Notes: a model not told the origin generated them from the sequence alone. Shown: positions 1 through 7,036, counted from the stretch's first letter. The stretch is DNA of 8,991 nucleotides from Acidobacteriota bacterium (GCA_021841795.1 JAKCDN010000109.1:1-8991); one strand, 5' to 3'. Translations and numbers: made by a program.

Positions 1-121
1 ATCTCAGCAGCGGCCTTGAGTCCAGCCGCGATGCGGGGGCAGACACCCGCGCCGCCGCTGGAAGCAGGGTCGATCGACAAATCGCACCCAAAGAGAAAAC
101 CGACCCGGAGAGGAACCGAAC

Positions 122-1339
122 ATGTTGAAGCGCATCATTTCCGCATTGGCATTCATCGCAATTGTTTATGCAGCCACGCCGGCCTGTGCCGAATCCGCGC
201 CTGATCCGGCGTGGGTGGGAACCTGGGCCGCATCGCCCATGCAGGCTGAAGGGCTCAGCTTCCACCTTTTTTCCAACGTGACAATGCGCGAGATCGTTCA
301 TGTTTCGATGGGCGGCGAGAAGATTCGCCTGCGTTTCACCAACGAATTTGGCACCGACCCGCTCACCATTGAAGACGCGCACGTGGCGTTGAGCGCGGGC
401 GGCGGCGCCACCGAGCCAGGCACCGACCACGCGGTTACGTTCGGCGGAGCTTCCTGGTTCAACATTCCGCCCGGGGGCGCAATCTTTTCCGATCCGATAG
501 CCATTGGTGTTGCGCCGCTCTCGAACCTGGCGGTCAGCTTTTACCTGCCGGCGCAGATCATGCGCGCGGAGACGTATCATGCCTTCGCCGACCAGGACAA
601 TTACGTGGCGGACGGGCACTCGCCTTCCGCGCCGGAGCTGGCGCAGTCCGACAAGCTTTCTTCGTGGTATTTTTTCGACGGTGTTGACGTTGCGGGCGGG
701 GCTGACGCGCGGGCTATCGTCATGCTGGGCGATTCGATCACCGACGGGGCGCACTCCACGCGCAACGCCAATCGCCGCTGGCCCGATGTGCTTGCGGAGC
801 GCCTGAGCCAGGATTCCCGGCTGGCCCATGTTGGAGTGCTGAACGAAGGTATAGGCGGCAACCGTGTGCTGAACGAAGGCGCCGGACCCAGCGCGATATC
901 GCGCACCGACCGCGATGTGCTGGCGCAGAGCGGCGTTCGCTATGTGATGGTGCTTGAAAGCATCAACGACATTGGCCGGCTGGCGCATGTGCAGGTGCCG
1001 TGGGACGACATCACTGCCGCGCAACTGGAGTTCGGACTGAAGCAGATCGCGGACCAGGCGCACGAGCATGGCCTGAAGATATTCGGCGCCACGCTGACTC
1101 CCTATGGCGGAGCCGGCTACTACTCCGATAAGGGTGAGCAGGTGCGCGAGGCGGTGAATGACTGGATTCGCACCAGCGGCACCTTCGACGGCGTCGCCGA
1201 CTTCGACAAGGCTACGCGCGATGCCGCGAATCCAACGCACTTTAATCCGGCCTACGATTCGGGAGATCACCTGCACCCCAGCGATGCCGGATACAAGGCG
1301 ATGGGCGAAGCGATCGATCTTGCATTGTTCGCGAAGTAG
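122..1339 (+). CDS. Secreted SGNH/GDSL-family hydrolase (XynE-like esterase)
   Basis: Predicted exported serine esterase of 405 aa. Residues 1-23 look like a Sec signal peptide: Lys3-Arg4, a hydrophobic stretch, then an Ala-Cys-Ala cleavage site before Glu24. Residues about 30-190 form a beta-rich N-terminal domain opening with WVGTWAASP, typical of the XynE-like branch of SGNH hydrolases. The catalytic domain follows: block I GDSITDG at 203-209 (nucleophile Ser205), block II IGGN at 244-247, block III SIND at 280-283 (oxyanion Asn282), block V DHLH at 382-385 (Asp382, His385). All catalytic residues are present. Block III has Ser280 where GxND families usually have Gly. The ATG is supported by a GGAGAGG Shine-Dalgarno motif at 107-113, 8 nt upstream. 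Family members remove acyl groups (often acetyl) from polysaccharides such as xylan; the substrate here is inferred only. It converges on the regulator gene to its right. Confidence 0.9.
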   Translation: MLKRIISALAFIAIVYAATPACAESAPDPAWVGTWAASPMQAEGLSFHLFSNVTMREIVHVSMGGEKIRLRFTNEFGTDPLTIEDAHVALSAGGGATEPGTDHAVTFGGASWFNIPPGGAIFSDPIAIGVAPLSNLAVSFYLPAQIMRAETYHAFADQDNYVADGHSPSAPELAQSDKLSSWYFFDGVDVAGGADARAIVMLGDSITDGAHSTRNANRRWPDVLAERLSQDSRLAHVGVLNEGIGGNRVLNEGAGPSAISRTDRDVLAQSGVRYVMVLESINDIGRLAHVQVPWDDITAAQLEFGLKQIADQAHEHGLKIFGATLTPYGGAGYYSDKGEQVREAVNDWIRTSGTFDGVADFDKATRDAANPTHFNPAYDSGDHLHPSDAGYKAMGEAIDLALFAK

Positions 1340-1357
1340 TTTTTTGCGGCTCTTGCG

Positions 1358-1400
1358 GCTGCGCCGTGGCTTTGCCATCCCGGCAAAAGGACGGCGCAGC
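1358..1400. terminator. Strong stem-loop between convergent genes, probable bidirectional terminator
   Basis: GCTGCGCCGT at 1358-1367 pairs perfectly with ACGGCGCAGC at 1391-1400 (10 bp). An inner stem TTTGCC (1371-1376) with GGCAAA (1382-1387) extends the hairpin. It sits in the middle of the 98-bp gap between the stops of the esterase gene and the regulator gene. No U-tract directly follows on either strand, although a T6 run at 1340-1345 follows the esterase stop, so the mode of termination is uncertain. A 9-bp tandem unit TTGCGGCT(C/G) at 1344-1361 abuts and slightly overlaps the left arm. Confidence 0.5.
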
Positions 1401-1437
1401 AGGAGCGCGAATTTCGGTTCCCAGCCAGGGCGCCGGT

Positions 1438-3234
1438 TTAACCGGCAGGCGCCACGGCGGCGAGAACCGCCAGCAGATCGGCAAACTCAGGCCGTTCCCT
1501 GAGGGGCTGGATGCGTGGGTCGCCGAGCATCTGAAAGAACCACGGACAACGGATTCTCTCGGCGGCGCGCAGTTCGGCAAGAGCGGCGCCGGCGTCGCCC
1601 AGAGCGACGAACGTGGCCGCGTTCAACGTATTCAGAACGTAGCGCTCGCGGCTCAACCATCGGATACGCTCCAGGAGCCGGCGGGAAGGCTCGGCGCAAC
1701 CGGAGCAGGCGAGCGCGTATGCCTGCGCGGCGAGCGCGAGGTCGTAGTGCGGAGAGCGCCGGACCAGCATGGCTGCCGCCTCATTTGCATTCCCGGTTTC
1801 TCCGTTGTGACCCAGGATCATGGCGCCGAAGAGGAGCGCGTTGTCATACGCGGAGAACATCTCGATGGCCTTGCGGGCCTGGGCCACGCTTTCATCGCGC
1901 CGGCCGGCCAGATGCAGAGACCATCCCAGGGCGGTTTGCAGCCAGGGCGACCAGGGATCAACCCGCAGCGCCGCGTGGAGCAGCTCGATGGCCTCGCCGA
2001 ACCGGTGCTGACTGAGCAGGAGCCAGCAACTGACGCGCGTGTTGGCGGGATCGTAAGGCAACGCGGCGGCACGGGCCATGGAGCGGAGGGCCGAGTGCGC
2101 ATCGCGGTCATAATGAAACTCAACCCAGGCCAGTGACGGGAGCAGTTGAACGGCCTGTTGGTTGAGCTCAGGGATGGCATCGGCCGCCCGCCGCACGGAG
2201 ACGGCGGCAATCCGGGGAGAGATGTAGCCGTAGATACACTGGAGCACGGACAGTTGCGCAAGGTCGACGCGGGCCGCGATCAAGGAAGGGTCCAGATCCA
2301 TCGCGTGCAGCAGGCGGCCCATGGCGTTCTGCATGCGGTGCCGCTCCATGTTTTGCCATTCATGGTGGGCGCGCAGATAGAGGTCGTGCGCTTCATCTTG
2401 CGCGGACGATCTTTCACAGACCTGCTGGGGCGCAGCCGCCGCGCGCGGAAGAACTGTTCCGCGGCCCAACCGCGATACGACACGGTTTACCAGCTCCTCG
2501 GCCATTTCAGCCATCTGCAGGCGTTCCATCAGCAGATCCTCGACCCAAAGCGAGGCTCCATCCACCACCCGGAAGACCTCGACCCGCAGACGCAGCCGCC
2601 GCGGCGTGGCAGCCAACTGCCCGGTCAGCACCAGTTCCGCGCCCAGCATCCTGCCCACTTGCAGCGCCGCCAATCCGCTGCGCGCCAGCGTGAGGGTCGA
2701 GTCCAGGGCCGCAATCGAGACCAGGGCGGAATGCTGTTCGCGGAGCCGATTCATGAGCTCTTCGGCGATGGCCAGCCCCCAATGGTCGGGAAGGTCGAAA
2801 CCGGTGGTAAAGGGGAGGATCGCCAGCAGCGGCTGCGGCCGATCTGACGGCTGCGACGGGCAATCGACGGCGCCGGACAGGCGATAGCCGCGCCGGCCGA
2901 CGCTCTGAATGCAATCCGCGGGCCGCAGGAGCGCCTGAAGCGATGCCAGGCAGGCGGGGAGGCGATGACTGGCGAAGTGAGGATCGCCCCAGACGGCCTG
3001 GCTCAGCTCCCGCGCGGGAATCACTTCTTCCGGCCGCGCAAGGAGCGCACGCAGCAGATCCAGCTCTTCCCCGGAGATGGCGAGCGCAGTCTCGCCGCGC
3101 AACAGCGTTCCGTCGGCCTGCAGCCGCAAATCCGCGAATCGGTAACTCTGCCGCGCCGCATCTGCCAACGCGGGTGTCGATGAGTCCATAGGAACCAACG
3201 CCGTTCTGCGGATCCCGTTTGCCGACCCGTTCAT
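1438..3234 (-). CDS. OmpR/CadC-type winged-helix transcriptional regulator with TolB-like and TPR regions
   Basis: Predicted one-component DNA-binding regulator of 598 aa. Residues about 31-122 are a Trans_reg_C winged helix: YRFADLRL opening, the LDLLRALLARPEEVIPARE helix region, and a C-terminal SVGRRGYRLS wing hairpin. Residues about 135-257 (LLAILPF, then LGAELVLTGQL, then GASLWVE) match the TolB-N/FlgO-like module common in such regulators. Residues about 280-590 are helical and TPR-like, including FGEAIELLHAALRVDPWSPW, and end in the DPRIQPLRERPEFADLL signature usual for this architecture. No transmembrane helix is visible between the DNA-binding and sensor parts, unlike classical CadC, so it is probably cytoplasmic. 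The start is uncertain: ATG at 3234 gives the longest product, and Met16 (codon 3189-3187) is an alternative; neither has a good Shine-Dalgarno motif. The target genes and signal are unknown. It stands alone, about 570 bp downstream of sucD on the same strand. Confidence 0.85.
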   Translation of the reverse strand: MNGSANGIRRTALVPMDSSTPALADAARQSYRFADLRLQADGTLLRGETALAISGEELDLLRALLARPEEVIPARELSQAVWGDPHFASHRLPACLASLQALLRPADCIQSVGRRGYRLSGAVDCPSQPSDRPQPLLAILPFTTGFDLPDHWGLAIAEELMNRLREQHSALVSIAALDSTLTLARSGLAALQVGRMLGAELVLTGQLAATPRRLRLRVEVFRVVDGASLWVEDLLMERLQMAEMAEELVNRVVSRLGRGTVLPRAAAAPQQVCERSSAQDEAHDLYLRAHHEWQNMERHRMQNAMGRLLHAMDLDPSLIAARVDLAQLSVLQCIYGYISPRIAAVSVRRAADAIPELNQQAVQLLPSLAWVEFHYDRDAHSALRSMARAAALPYDPANTRVSCWLLLSQHRFGEAIELLHAALRVDPWSPWLQTALGWSLHLAGRRDESVAQARKAIEMFSAYDNALLFGAMILGHNGETGNANEAAAMLVRRSPHYDLALAAQAYALACSGCAEPSRRLLERIRWLSRERYVLNTLNAATFVALGDAGAALAELRAAERIRCPWFFQMLGDPRIQPLRERPEFADLLAVLAAVAPAG

Positions 3235-3667
3235 GGCAACAGTCCACGAACCAAGGGATCAGCTTGCTTTACGGTCTGCGAGGAGCCGCATCGAACATTT
3301 CCAGGGCAAGACAAAACCAAGACAGCACCAGGCGCGAAGCCAGGTTGAGAATGCGCGCTGCGGATGCAGGAGCGCCGCGCCGGCGCGGCCAGTTGCGAAG
3401 ACGCTCTGGCCGGGCGTGCCGGTAAGATGCTCCAGCCGTATTTTTCCTGCAGCAGCAGCCCAATGTCGAGGCATGCAAGGTTCCGATCTCCAAGGGAGAT
3501 GGGAGCCTGTGCGTCCCGGCTTCGGGCGACACCTGAAGGAGAGATACATTTGCCTCATGGCCGGTTACTGAGGAACCGCTCATGGAGGGCCCGGTGACAC
3601 GTATTTGTATGTAGATTATCGCCCGGCCGAGCGGGGCAGGAGGAAAACAGGGCAGGAAGAATCAAAG

Positions 3668-3721
3668 GTGAAAGTAATTCGCGGCGGGTTACCGAAAGTG
3701 CTCTATTTCGCTACAGATTGA
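3668..3721 (+). CDS. Possible 17-aa small ORF, unproven
   Basis: A GTG start at 3668 opens a frame encoding (M/V)KVIRGGLPKVLYFATD, closed by TGA at 3719-3721. AGGA at 3654-3657 lies 10 nt upstream and AGGAGG lies further up at 3638-3643. The peptide is basic at the front and hydrophobic at the end. An ORF this short can arise by chance and I know no homologue. It is listed because two Shine-Dalgarno-like motifs precede it in an otherwise gene-free stretch. Confidence 0.12.
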   Translation: MKVIRGGLPKVLYFATD

Positions 3722-3745
3722 AGAATGCGAGACTGGCACTGGGGA

Positions 3746-3766
3746 CGGCGTCCGGCGTGGACGCCG
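3746..3766 (-). terminator. Hairpin downstream of sucD, possible terminator
   Basis: CGGCGTCC at 3746-3753 and GGACGCCG at 3759-3766 form a perfect 8-bp GC-rich stem with a 5-nt loop, about 43 nt past the sucD stop. On the minus strand the bases after it are TCCCCAGTG, with no U-tract. It could be a weak or factor-assisted terminator, or an mRNA 3'-end stabiliser for the sucCD transcript. Confidence 0.35.
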
Positions 3767-3808
3767 CCTTAGCTTAAGAAGACAGAAGCCGACGAAGAGC
3801 CGGTGAAT

Positions 3809-4684
3809 TCAGGCTTTGCCGATGACGCGAGCCAGTGTGGCGCCGATTTCGGCCGGGGAGACCACGACATGAATCCCGGCGGCTTCCATGGCCTTCATCT
3901 TGTCGGCAGCGGTGCCCTGGCCGCCGCTGATGATGGCGCCGGCGTGGCCCATGCGGCGGCCTGGAGGCGCCGTTTGCCCAGCGATGAAGCCCACAACGGG
4001 CTTTTTCACGTTTTCCTTCACAAACTGAGCCGCGGCCTCCTCGGCCGAGCCGCCGATCTCGCCGATCATGATGATGGCGTCGGTGCCGGGATCATCGTTG
4101 AGCAGGCGCAGGGCGTCGATGTGGGTGGTGCCGATGATGGGATCGCCGCCAATGCCGATTGCGGTCGATTGGCCGATGCCGCGCTGAGTGAGCTGATGGA
4201 CGGCCTCGTAGGTGAGCGTTCCCGAGCGTGACACGATGCCGACGGAGCCTTCCTTGTGGATCCGTCCCGGCATAATGCCGATCTTGGCTTTGCCGGGCGA
4301 GATCACGCCGGGGCAATTGGGCCCCACGAGCCTGGCGCTGGAGGTTTTGAGTTTGGCCCAGACCTTGACCATGTCGAGTGTGGGAATGCCCTCGGTAATG
4401 CAGACGATCAGGGGGATCCCCGCATCCTCGGCTTCGAGAATCGCGTCGGCGGCGAACGGCGGCGGCACAAAGATCATGGTCGCGTTGGCGCCGGTCTTCT
4501 CGACGGCTTCGGCCACGGTATTGAAGACGGGCCAGCCCTCATGCGTGGATCCGCCCTTGCCCGGCGTGACTCCACCGACGACCTTGGTGCCGTACTCCGC
4601 GCAACCCATGGCGTGGAAGGTGCCTTCCTTGCCCGTAATTCCCTGCACGATCAGACGCGTATTGTTATCAACCAGAACCGCCAT
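3809..4684 (-). CDS. sucD: Succinate-CoA ligase (ADP-forming), alpha subunit
   Basis: The alpha subunit of succinyl-CoA synthetase interconverts succinyl-CoA + ADP + Pi with succinate + CoA + ATP in the TCA cycle, in the cytoplasm, as a complex with SucC. The 291-aa length is usual. The N-terminal CoA-binding Rossmann domain shows [12 protein letters not shown] and GGVTPGKGG, then [12 protein letters not shown] near residues 120-135. The ligase domain carries the [10 protein letters not shown] motif, whose His247 is the expected phosphorylated histidine, followed by [10 protein letters not shown]. The ATG at 4684 lies 2 nt after the sucC stop and is preceded by GAGGG at 4696-4692 (7-nt spacing) inside the end of sucC, which points to cotranscription and probable translational coupling. 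No missing residues or frameshift seen. Confidence 0.97.
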   Translation of the reverse strand: MAVLVDNNTRLIVQGITGKEGTFHAMGCAEYGTKVVGGVTPGKGGSTHEGWPVFNTVAEAVEKTGANATMIFVPPPFAADAILEAEDAGIPLIVCITEGIPTLDMVKVWAKLKTSSARLVGPNCPGVISPGKAKIGIMPGRIHKEGSVGIVSRSGTLTYEAVHQLTQRGIGQSTAIGIGGDPIIGTTHIDALRLLNDDPGTDAIIMIGEIGGSAEEAAAQFVKENVKKPVVGFIAGQTAPPGRRMGHAGAIISGGQGTAADKMKAMEAAGIHVVVSPAEIGATLARVIGKA

Positions 4685-4686
4685 CT

Positions 4687-5862
4687 TTATGCCCTCGCCG
4701 CCGCAGCCACCACAAGCTCGGCGGCTTCCTTCATGGTTGCACCTACTTGAAAATTCAAACCGGATTCCTGCAGAATTCTGCGACCTTCTTCAACGTTGGT
4801 TCCCTCGAGCCGCAACACGATGGGAACTTGGACGTTGAGTTTTCTGGCCGCGGCAACGACGCCGGTGGCCAGGCGGTCAACGCGCAGGATGCCGCCAAAG
4901 ATATTGATGAAGATTGCCTTCACATTTTTATCGGAGAGCAGGATCTCGAAGGCATGTTCGATCTGCTCCTGCGTGGCGCCGCCGCCGACATCGAGGAAGT
5001 TAGCGGGGCTGCCGCCGGCGTACTGAATGATGTCCATGGTTGCCATGGCCAGGCCGGCGCCGTTGACCATGCAGGCGATGGAGCCGTCGAGCTTGATGTA
5101 GTTGAGCGCGTACTTGCTCGCTTCCACTTCCAGCGGGTCTTCCTCGGCGACGTCGCGGAGCGCCTTGATGTCGGCATGGCGGAAGAGCGCGTTGTCGTCG
5201 AAGTTGATCTTGGCGTCGAGAGCGAAGAGCTTGCCGTCGGCCGTGGTGATGAAGGGATTGATCTCGACCAGCGAGGCGTCGGTCTCGACAAAGGCCCTGT
5301 ACAGGCTCTGGAAGAAGGCCACCGCCTGGTTGATCTGCGCGGACTGCAGCCCCAGGGCGAAGGCCAGCTTGCGCGCCTGCCAGGCGCCGAAGCCCACGGC
5401 GGGGTCGATGGTCTCTTTATAGATAGCGTCGGGATCCTTTGCCGCCACCTCTTCGATCTCCATGCCGCCGGCCTGCGACGCCATGAAGACGAGTTTGCCG
5501 GCGGCGCGGTCCAGCACAATGCCGAGGTAGAGCTCGCGGGCGATGGCCGCGGTCTCTTCAATGAGCAGCCGCTGCACCTTTTGTCCGTGCGGCCCGGTCT
5601 GGTGGGTTACCAGTGTCATGCCCAGGATGTTCTTGGTGTGTTCCTCGGCCTGTTCGCGGGTCCTGGCTACCTTGACGCCGCCGCCCTTGCCGCGGCCTCC
5701 GGCATGAATCTGCGCCTTGACCACAACCCCCGAGGCGCCTTCGGCAAACAGTTTGCGGGTTACGTCGTTGGCTTCTTCAAAGGTGTTCGCCATCTCGCCC
5801 TTGGGCACGGGCACACCATACTTCGCCAGGATTGCTTTAGCTTGATATTCGTGGATTTTCAA
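4687..5862 (-). CDS. sucC: Succinate-CoA ligase (ADP-forming), beta subunit
   Basis: The beta subunit of succinyl-CoA synthetase binds nucleotide and succinate and pairs with SucD. The 391 aa is close to the usual 385-400. The N-terminal ATP-grasp fold opens with MKIHEYQAK. It has Lys49 and the glycine loop GGRGKGGG at 55-62, EINPF at 200-204 with Asn202, and Asp216 (expected Mg2+ ligands). VNGAGLAM lies at 266-273, and the C-terminal domain has FLDVGGGA and [10 protein letters not shown]. The first codon is TTG (5862-5860), since the plus strand reads CAA there. It is supported by GAGG at 5876-5873 (10-nt spacing) and by exact alignment of MKIHEYQAK with the family N-terminus. It is first in a two-gene operon with sucD, and divergent from trpD across a 94-bp gap. 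Confidence 0.97.
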   Translation of the reverse strand: MKIHEYQAKAILAKYGVPVPKGEMANTFEEANDVTRKLFAEGASGVVVKAQIHAGGRGKGGGVKVARTREQAEEHTKNILGMTLVTHQTGPHGQKVQRLLIEETAAIARELYLGIVLDRAAGKLVFMASQAGGMEIEEVAAKDPDAIYKETIDPAVGFGAWQARKLAFALGLQSAQINQAVAFFQSLYRAFVETDASLVEINPFITTADGKLFALDAKINFDDNALFRHADIKALRDVAEEDPLEVEASKYALNYIKLDGSIACMVNGAGLAMATMDIIQYAGGSPANFLDVGGGATQEQIEHAFEILLSDKNVKAIFINIFGGILRVDRLATGVVAAARKLNVQVPIVLRLEGTNVEEGRRILQESGLNFQVGATMKEAAELVVAAAARA

Positions 5863-5887
5863 GGAATTGGAACCTCAGGCACTTCCC

Positions 5888-5914
5888 AGATTACCACGCA
5901 GCGTGGCGGGACAA
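5888..5914 (-). promoter_or_regulatory. Candidate sucCD promoter
   Basis: On the minus strand, TTGTCC (5914-5909) resembles a -35 box and TAATCT (5893-5888) a -10 box. The 15-bp spacer is short for sigma70. Transcription would start near 5880, leaving a leader of about 18 nt that still contains the GAGG Shine-Dalgarno motif at 5876-5873. The prediction is weak because of the spacer length. Confidence 0.25.
5894..5906. promoter_or_regulatory. 13-bp perfect palindrome in the sucC-trpD divergent region, possible operator
   Basis: CCACGC (5894-5899) and GCGTGG (5901-5906) are exact inverted halves around a single A at 5900. The site lies between the candidate -35 and -10 boxes for sucC and about 16 bp upstream of the candidate trpD -35, so a bound protein could affect both genes. 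Short GC-rich palindromes also arise by chance, and no regulator is identified. Confidence 0.3.
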
Positions 5915-5921
5915 TCTCAGC

Positions 5922-5950
5922 GTGATACGGGCGCTCCGCTCTGCCATACT
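5922..5950 (+). promoter_or_regulatory. Candidate trpD promoter placed for a leaderless transcript
   Basis: GTGATA at 5922-5927 (four of six match TTGACA) lies 17 bp before CATACT at 5945-5950 (near TATAAT). Transcription would start 6-7 nt further on, at or next to the A of the trpD ATG at 5957. The 20 bases before that ATG contain no Shine-Dalgarno-like purine run, which fits leaderless initiation. Confidence 0.35.
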
Positions 5951-5956
5951 TGTTGC

Positions 5957-7012
5957 ATGCCGCTGGTCAAAGAACTGCTGCGTTCTCTCGCCGAAGACGG
6001 TACCGCGCTGACGCGCGAGCAATCCGCCGAGGTGCTGGAAGCGATCCTCGCCGGTGGAGTGCCGGAGGTGGAGACAGCGGCGATGCTGGCCGTATTTGCC
6101 ACGCGCGGCGAACAGGCGCCCGAGCTCGCGGGCTTTGTCGATGTCATGCGCAGGCACTCCGCGCCGATGCCGTTTACCGATGCGGAGCGCGGGGAGCTGG
6201 TGGATTGCGTTGGCACCGGCGGCGGCGGACCTCAGACCTTCAACATCTCCTGCGGCGCCGCGCTGGTGGCTGCGGCCGCGGGGGCGAAAGTAGCCAAGCA
6301 CGGCAATCGCGCCGTGACCTCGCGCTGCGGCGCGGCCGATGTGCTTGAAGCTCTGGGAGTGCCGATTGAGCTGGGACCGGAGCTCGCGGTGGAGTGTCTC
6401 CGCGAGACCGGTTTTGTCTTTCTGTATGCGCCGCTCTATCACCCGGCGATGAAGGCGCTGAATCCTCTGCGGCGCGCCCTCGGTTTTCGCACGATCTTCA
6501 ACCTTGTGGGCCCGTTGACCAACCCGGCCCATGCGCGGACGCAGGTTATCGGCGTGCTTGCACCCAGCCGGGTTCTTCTTGTTGGCCGCACGCTGGCCAC
6601 GCTGGGCGCCCGGCGCGCTTTCGTGGTGCATGGGACAGACGGAATCGACGAGCTGACGACCACGGGCGAATCGGTGGTGGCGCGGATCGAGGAGTCGGGC
6701 AACGGCCAGCCGGAGCTGAAAGCCGCGCGCATTACGCCGGAGATGGCGGGACTGTCCCGCTCGACGCTCGACGAGTTCACCGGCGGCGACATCGAGACCA
6801 ACAAGGCGCTTCTCTACGATGTGCTGACCGGCTTGCCGGGCGCGCGGCGCGATATCGTGCTGCTGAACGCAGCCGCCGTGCTGGTGGCGGCGGGACTGGC
6901 GGGCGACCTGAGGCAGGGTGTGGCGATGGGCGCCGAGGCCATCGACTCCGGGCAGGCCGCGGCCACGCTGGCAAAGCTCAGGCACTTTGGAACGCGGCAC
7001 AGCGCGGGATAG
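5957..7012 (+). CDS. trpD: Anthranilate phosphoribosyltransferase
   Basis: Joins anthranilate and PRPP to give N-(5-phosphoribosyl)anthranilate and PPi, the second step from chorismate to tryptophan, in the cytoplasm. The 351-aa product (from Met at 5957) has the family length and order: helical N-terminal domain, PRPP loop GTGGGG at 86-91 then TFNISC at 94-99, the AKHGNRAVTSRCGAADVLEALG region, YHPAMKALNPLRRALGFRTIFN, and Mg2+-binding Asp231-Glu232 in DGIDELTTTGES. The usual loop is GTGGDG...NIST, so Gly90 replaces Asp and Cys99 replaces Thr. The rest of the core is conserved and the frame is intact, so an active enzyme is likely. An in-frame TTG at 5867 would add 30 non-conserved residues and overlap the sucC 5' region, so ATG 5957 is preferred. 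No other trp gene is in the window, so this is an isolated trpD. Confidence 0.93.
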   Translation: MPLVKELLRSLAEDGTALTREQSAEVLEAILAGGVPEVETAAMLAVFATRGEQAPELAGFVDVMRRHSAPMPFTDAERGELVDCVGTGGGGPQTFNISCGAALVAAAAGAKVAKHGNRAVTSRCGAADVLEALGVPIELGPELAVECLRETGFVFLYAPLYHPAMKALNPLRRALGFRTIFNLVGPLTNPAHARTQVIGVLAPSRVLLVGRTLATLGARRAFVVHGTDGIDELTTTGESVVARIEESGNGQPELKAARITPEMAGLSRSTLDEFTGGDIETNKALLYDVLTGLPGARRDIVLLNAAAVLVAAGLAGDLRQGVAMGAEAIDSGQAAATLAKLRHFGTRHSAG

Positions 7013-7036
7013 GCTCAGGATCGGTTGAAGCGGCAG

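Larger units (their letters stand above)
3235..3808. other. Intergenic region of about 570 bp without a convincing gene
   Basis: This lies between the sucD stop and the regulator start, both on the minus strand. ORFs of about 100 codons occur in several frames, but they overlap each other, are low-complexity and Arg-rich, and resemble no family I know. What can be seen: a GC-only 16-bp palindrome at 3374-3389, a short stem-loop at 3562-3578 (CGGTT/AACCG), an AT-rich patch at 3601-3620, AGGAGG at 3638-3643, a possible 17-codon ORF at 3668-3721 (+), and a hairpin at 3746-3766. The regulator's promoter should lie here, but I could not identify it. Confidence 0.6.

Noticed and set aside
7..60. 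Stem-loop from CAGCGGC (7-13) and GCCGCTG (54-60) with an inner GCGGG/CCCGC pair
   Set aside because: It may be the terminator of a gene to the left, but there is no U-run and no visible upstream gene, so it is too weak to annotate.
1..204. Open frame from the left edge running into the esterase signal peptide region
   Set aside because: No recognisable product, and it overlaps the well-supported start of the esterase gene.
1432..1446. Inverted repeat GCCGGTT-T-AACCGGC overlapping the regulator stop
   Set aside because: A short stem with no following U-tract, partly in coding sequence; the nearby 1358-1400 hairpin is the better terminator candidate.
1366..2136. Plus-strand open frame of 256 codons antisense to the regulator
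   Set aside because: Gly/Arg-rich translation without domains, lying opposite a TPR-region sense frame; GC shadow.
3374..3389. 16-bp GC-only perfect palindrome GCCGCGCCGGCGCGGC
   Set aside because: Low-complexity G/C palindromes are common by chance in such DNA and no flanking structure supports a role.
3233..3571. Overlapping ORFs of about 100 codons on both strands in the sucD-regulator gap
   Set aside because: They are mutually overlapping, Arg/Ala-rich, and lack good starts or any familiar motif.
4747..5925. Long plus-strand open frame (392 codons) antisense to sucC
   Set aside because: It mirrors sucC codon positions in GC-rich DNA, resembles no family, and the sense strand encodes a clear, complete SucC.
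5867..5956. Longer trpD beginning at TTG 5867
   Set aside because: The added 30 residues are unlike any TrpD N-terminus and the start has no usable Shine-Dalgarno spacing; family alignment begins at Met 5957.
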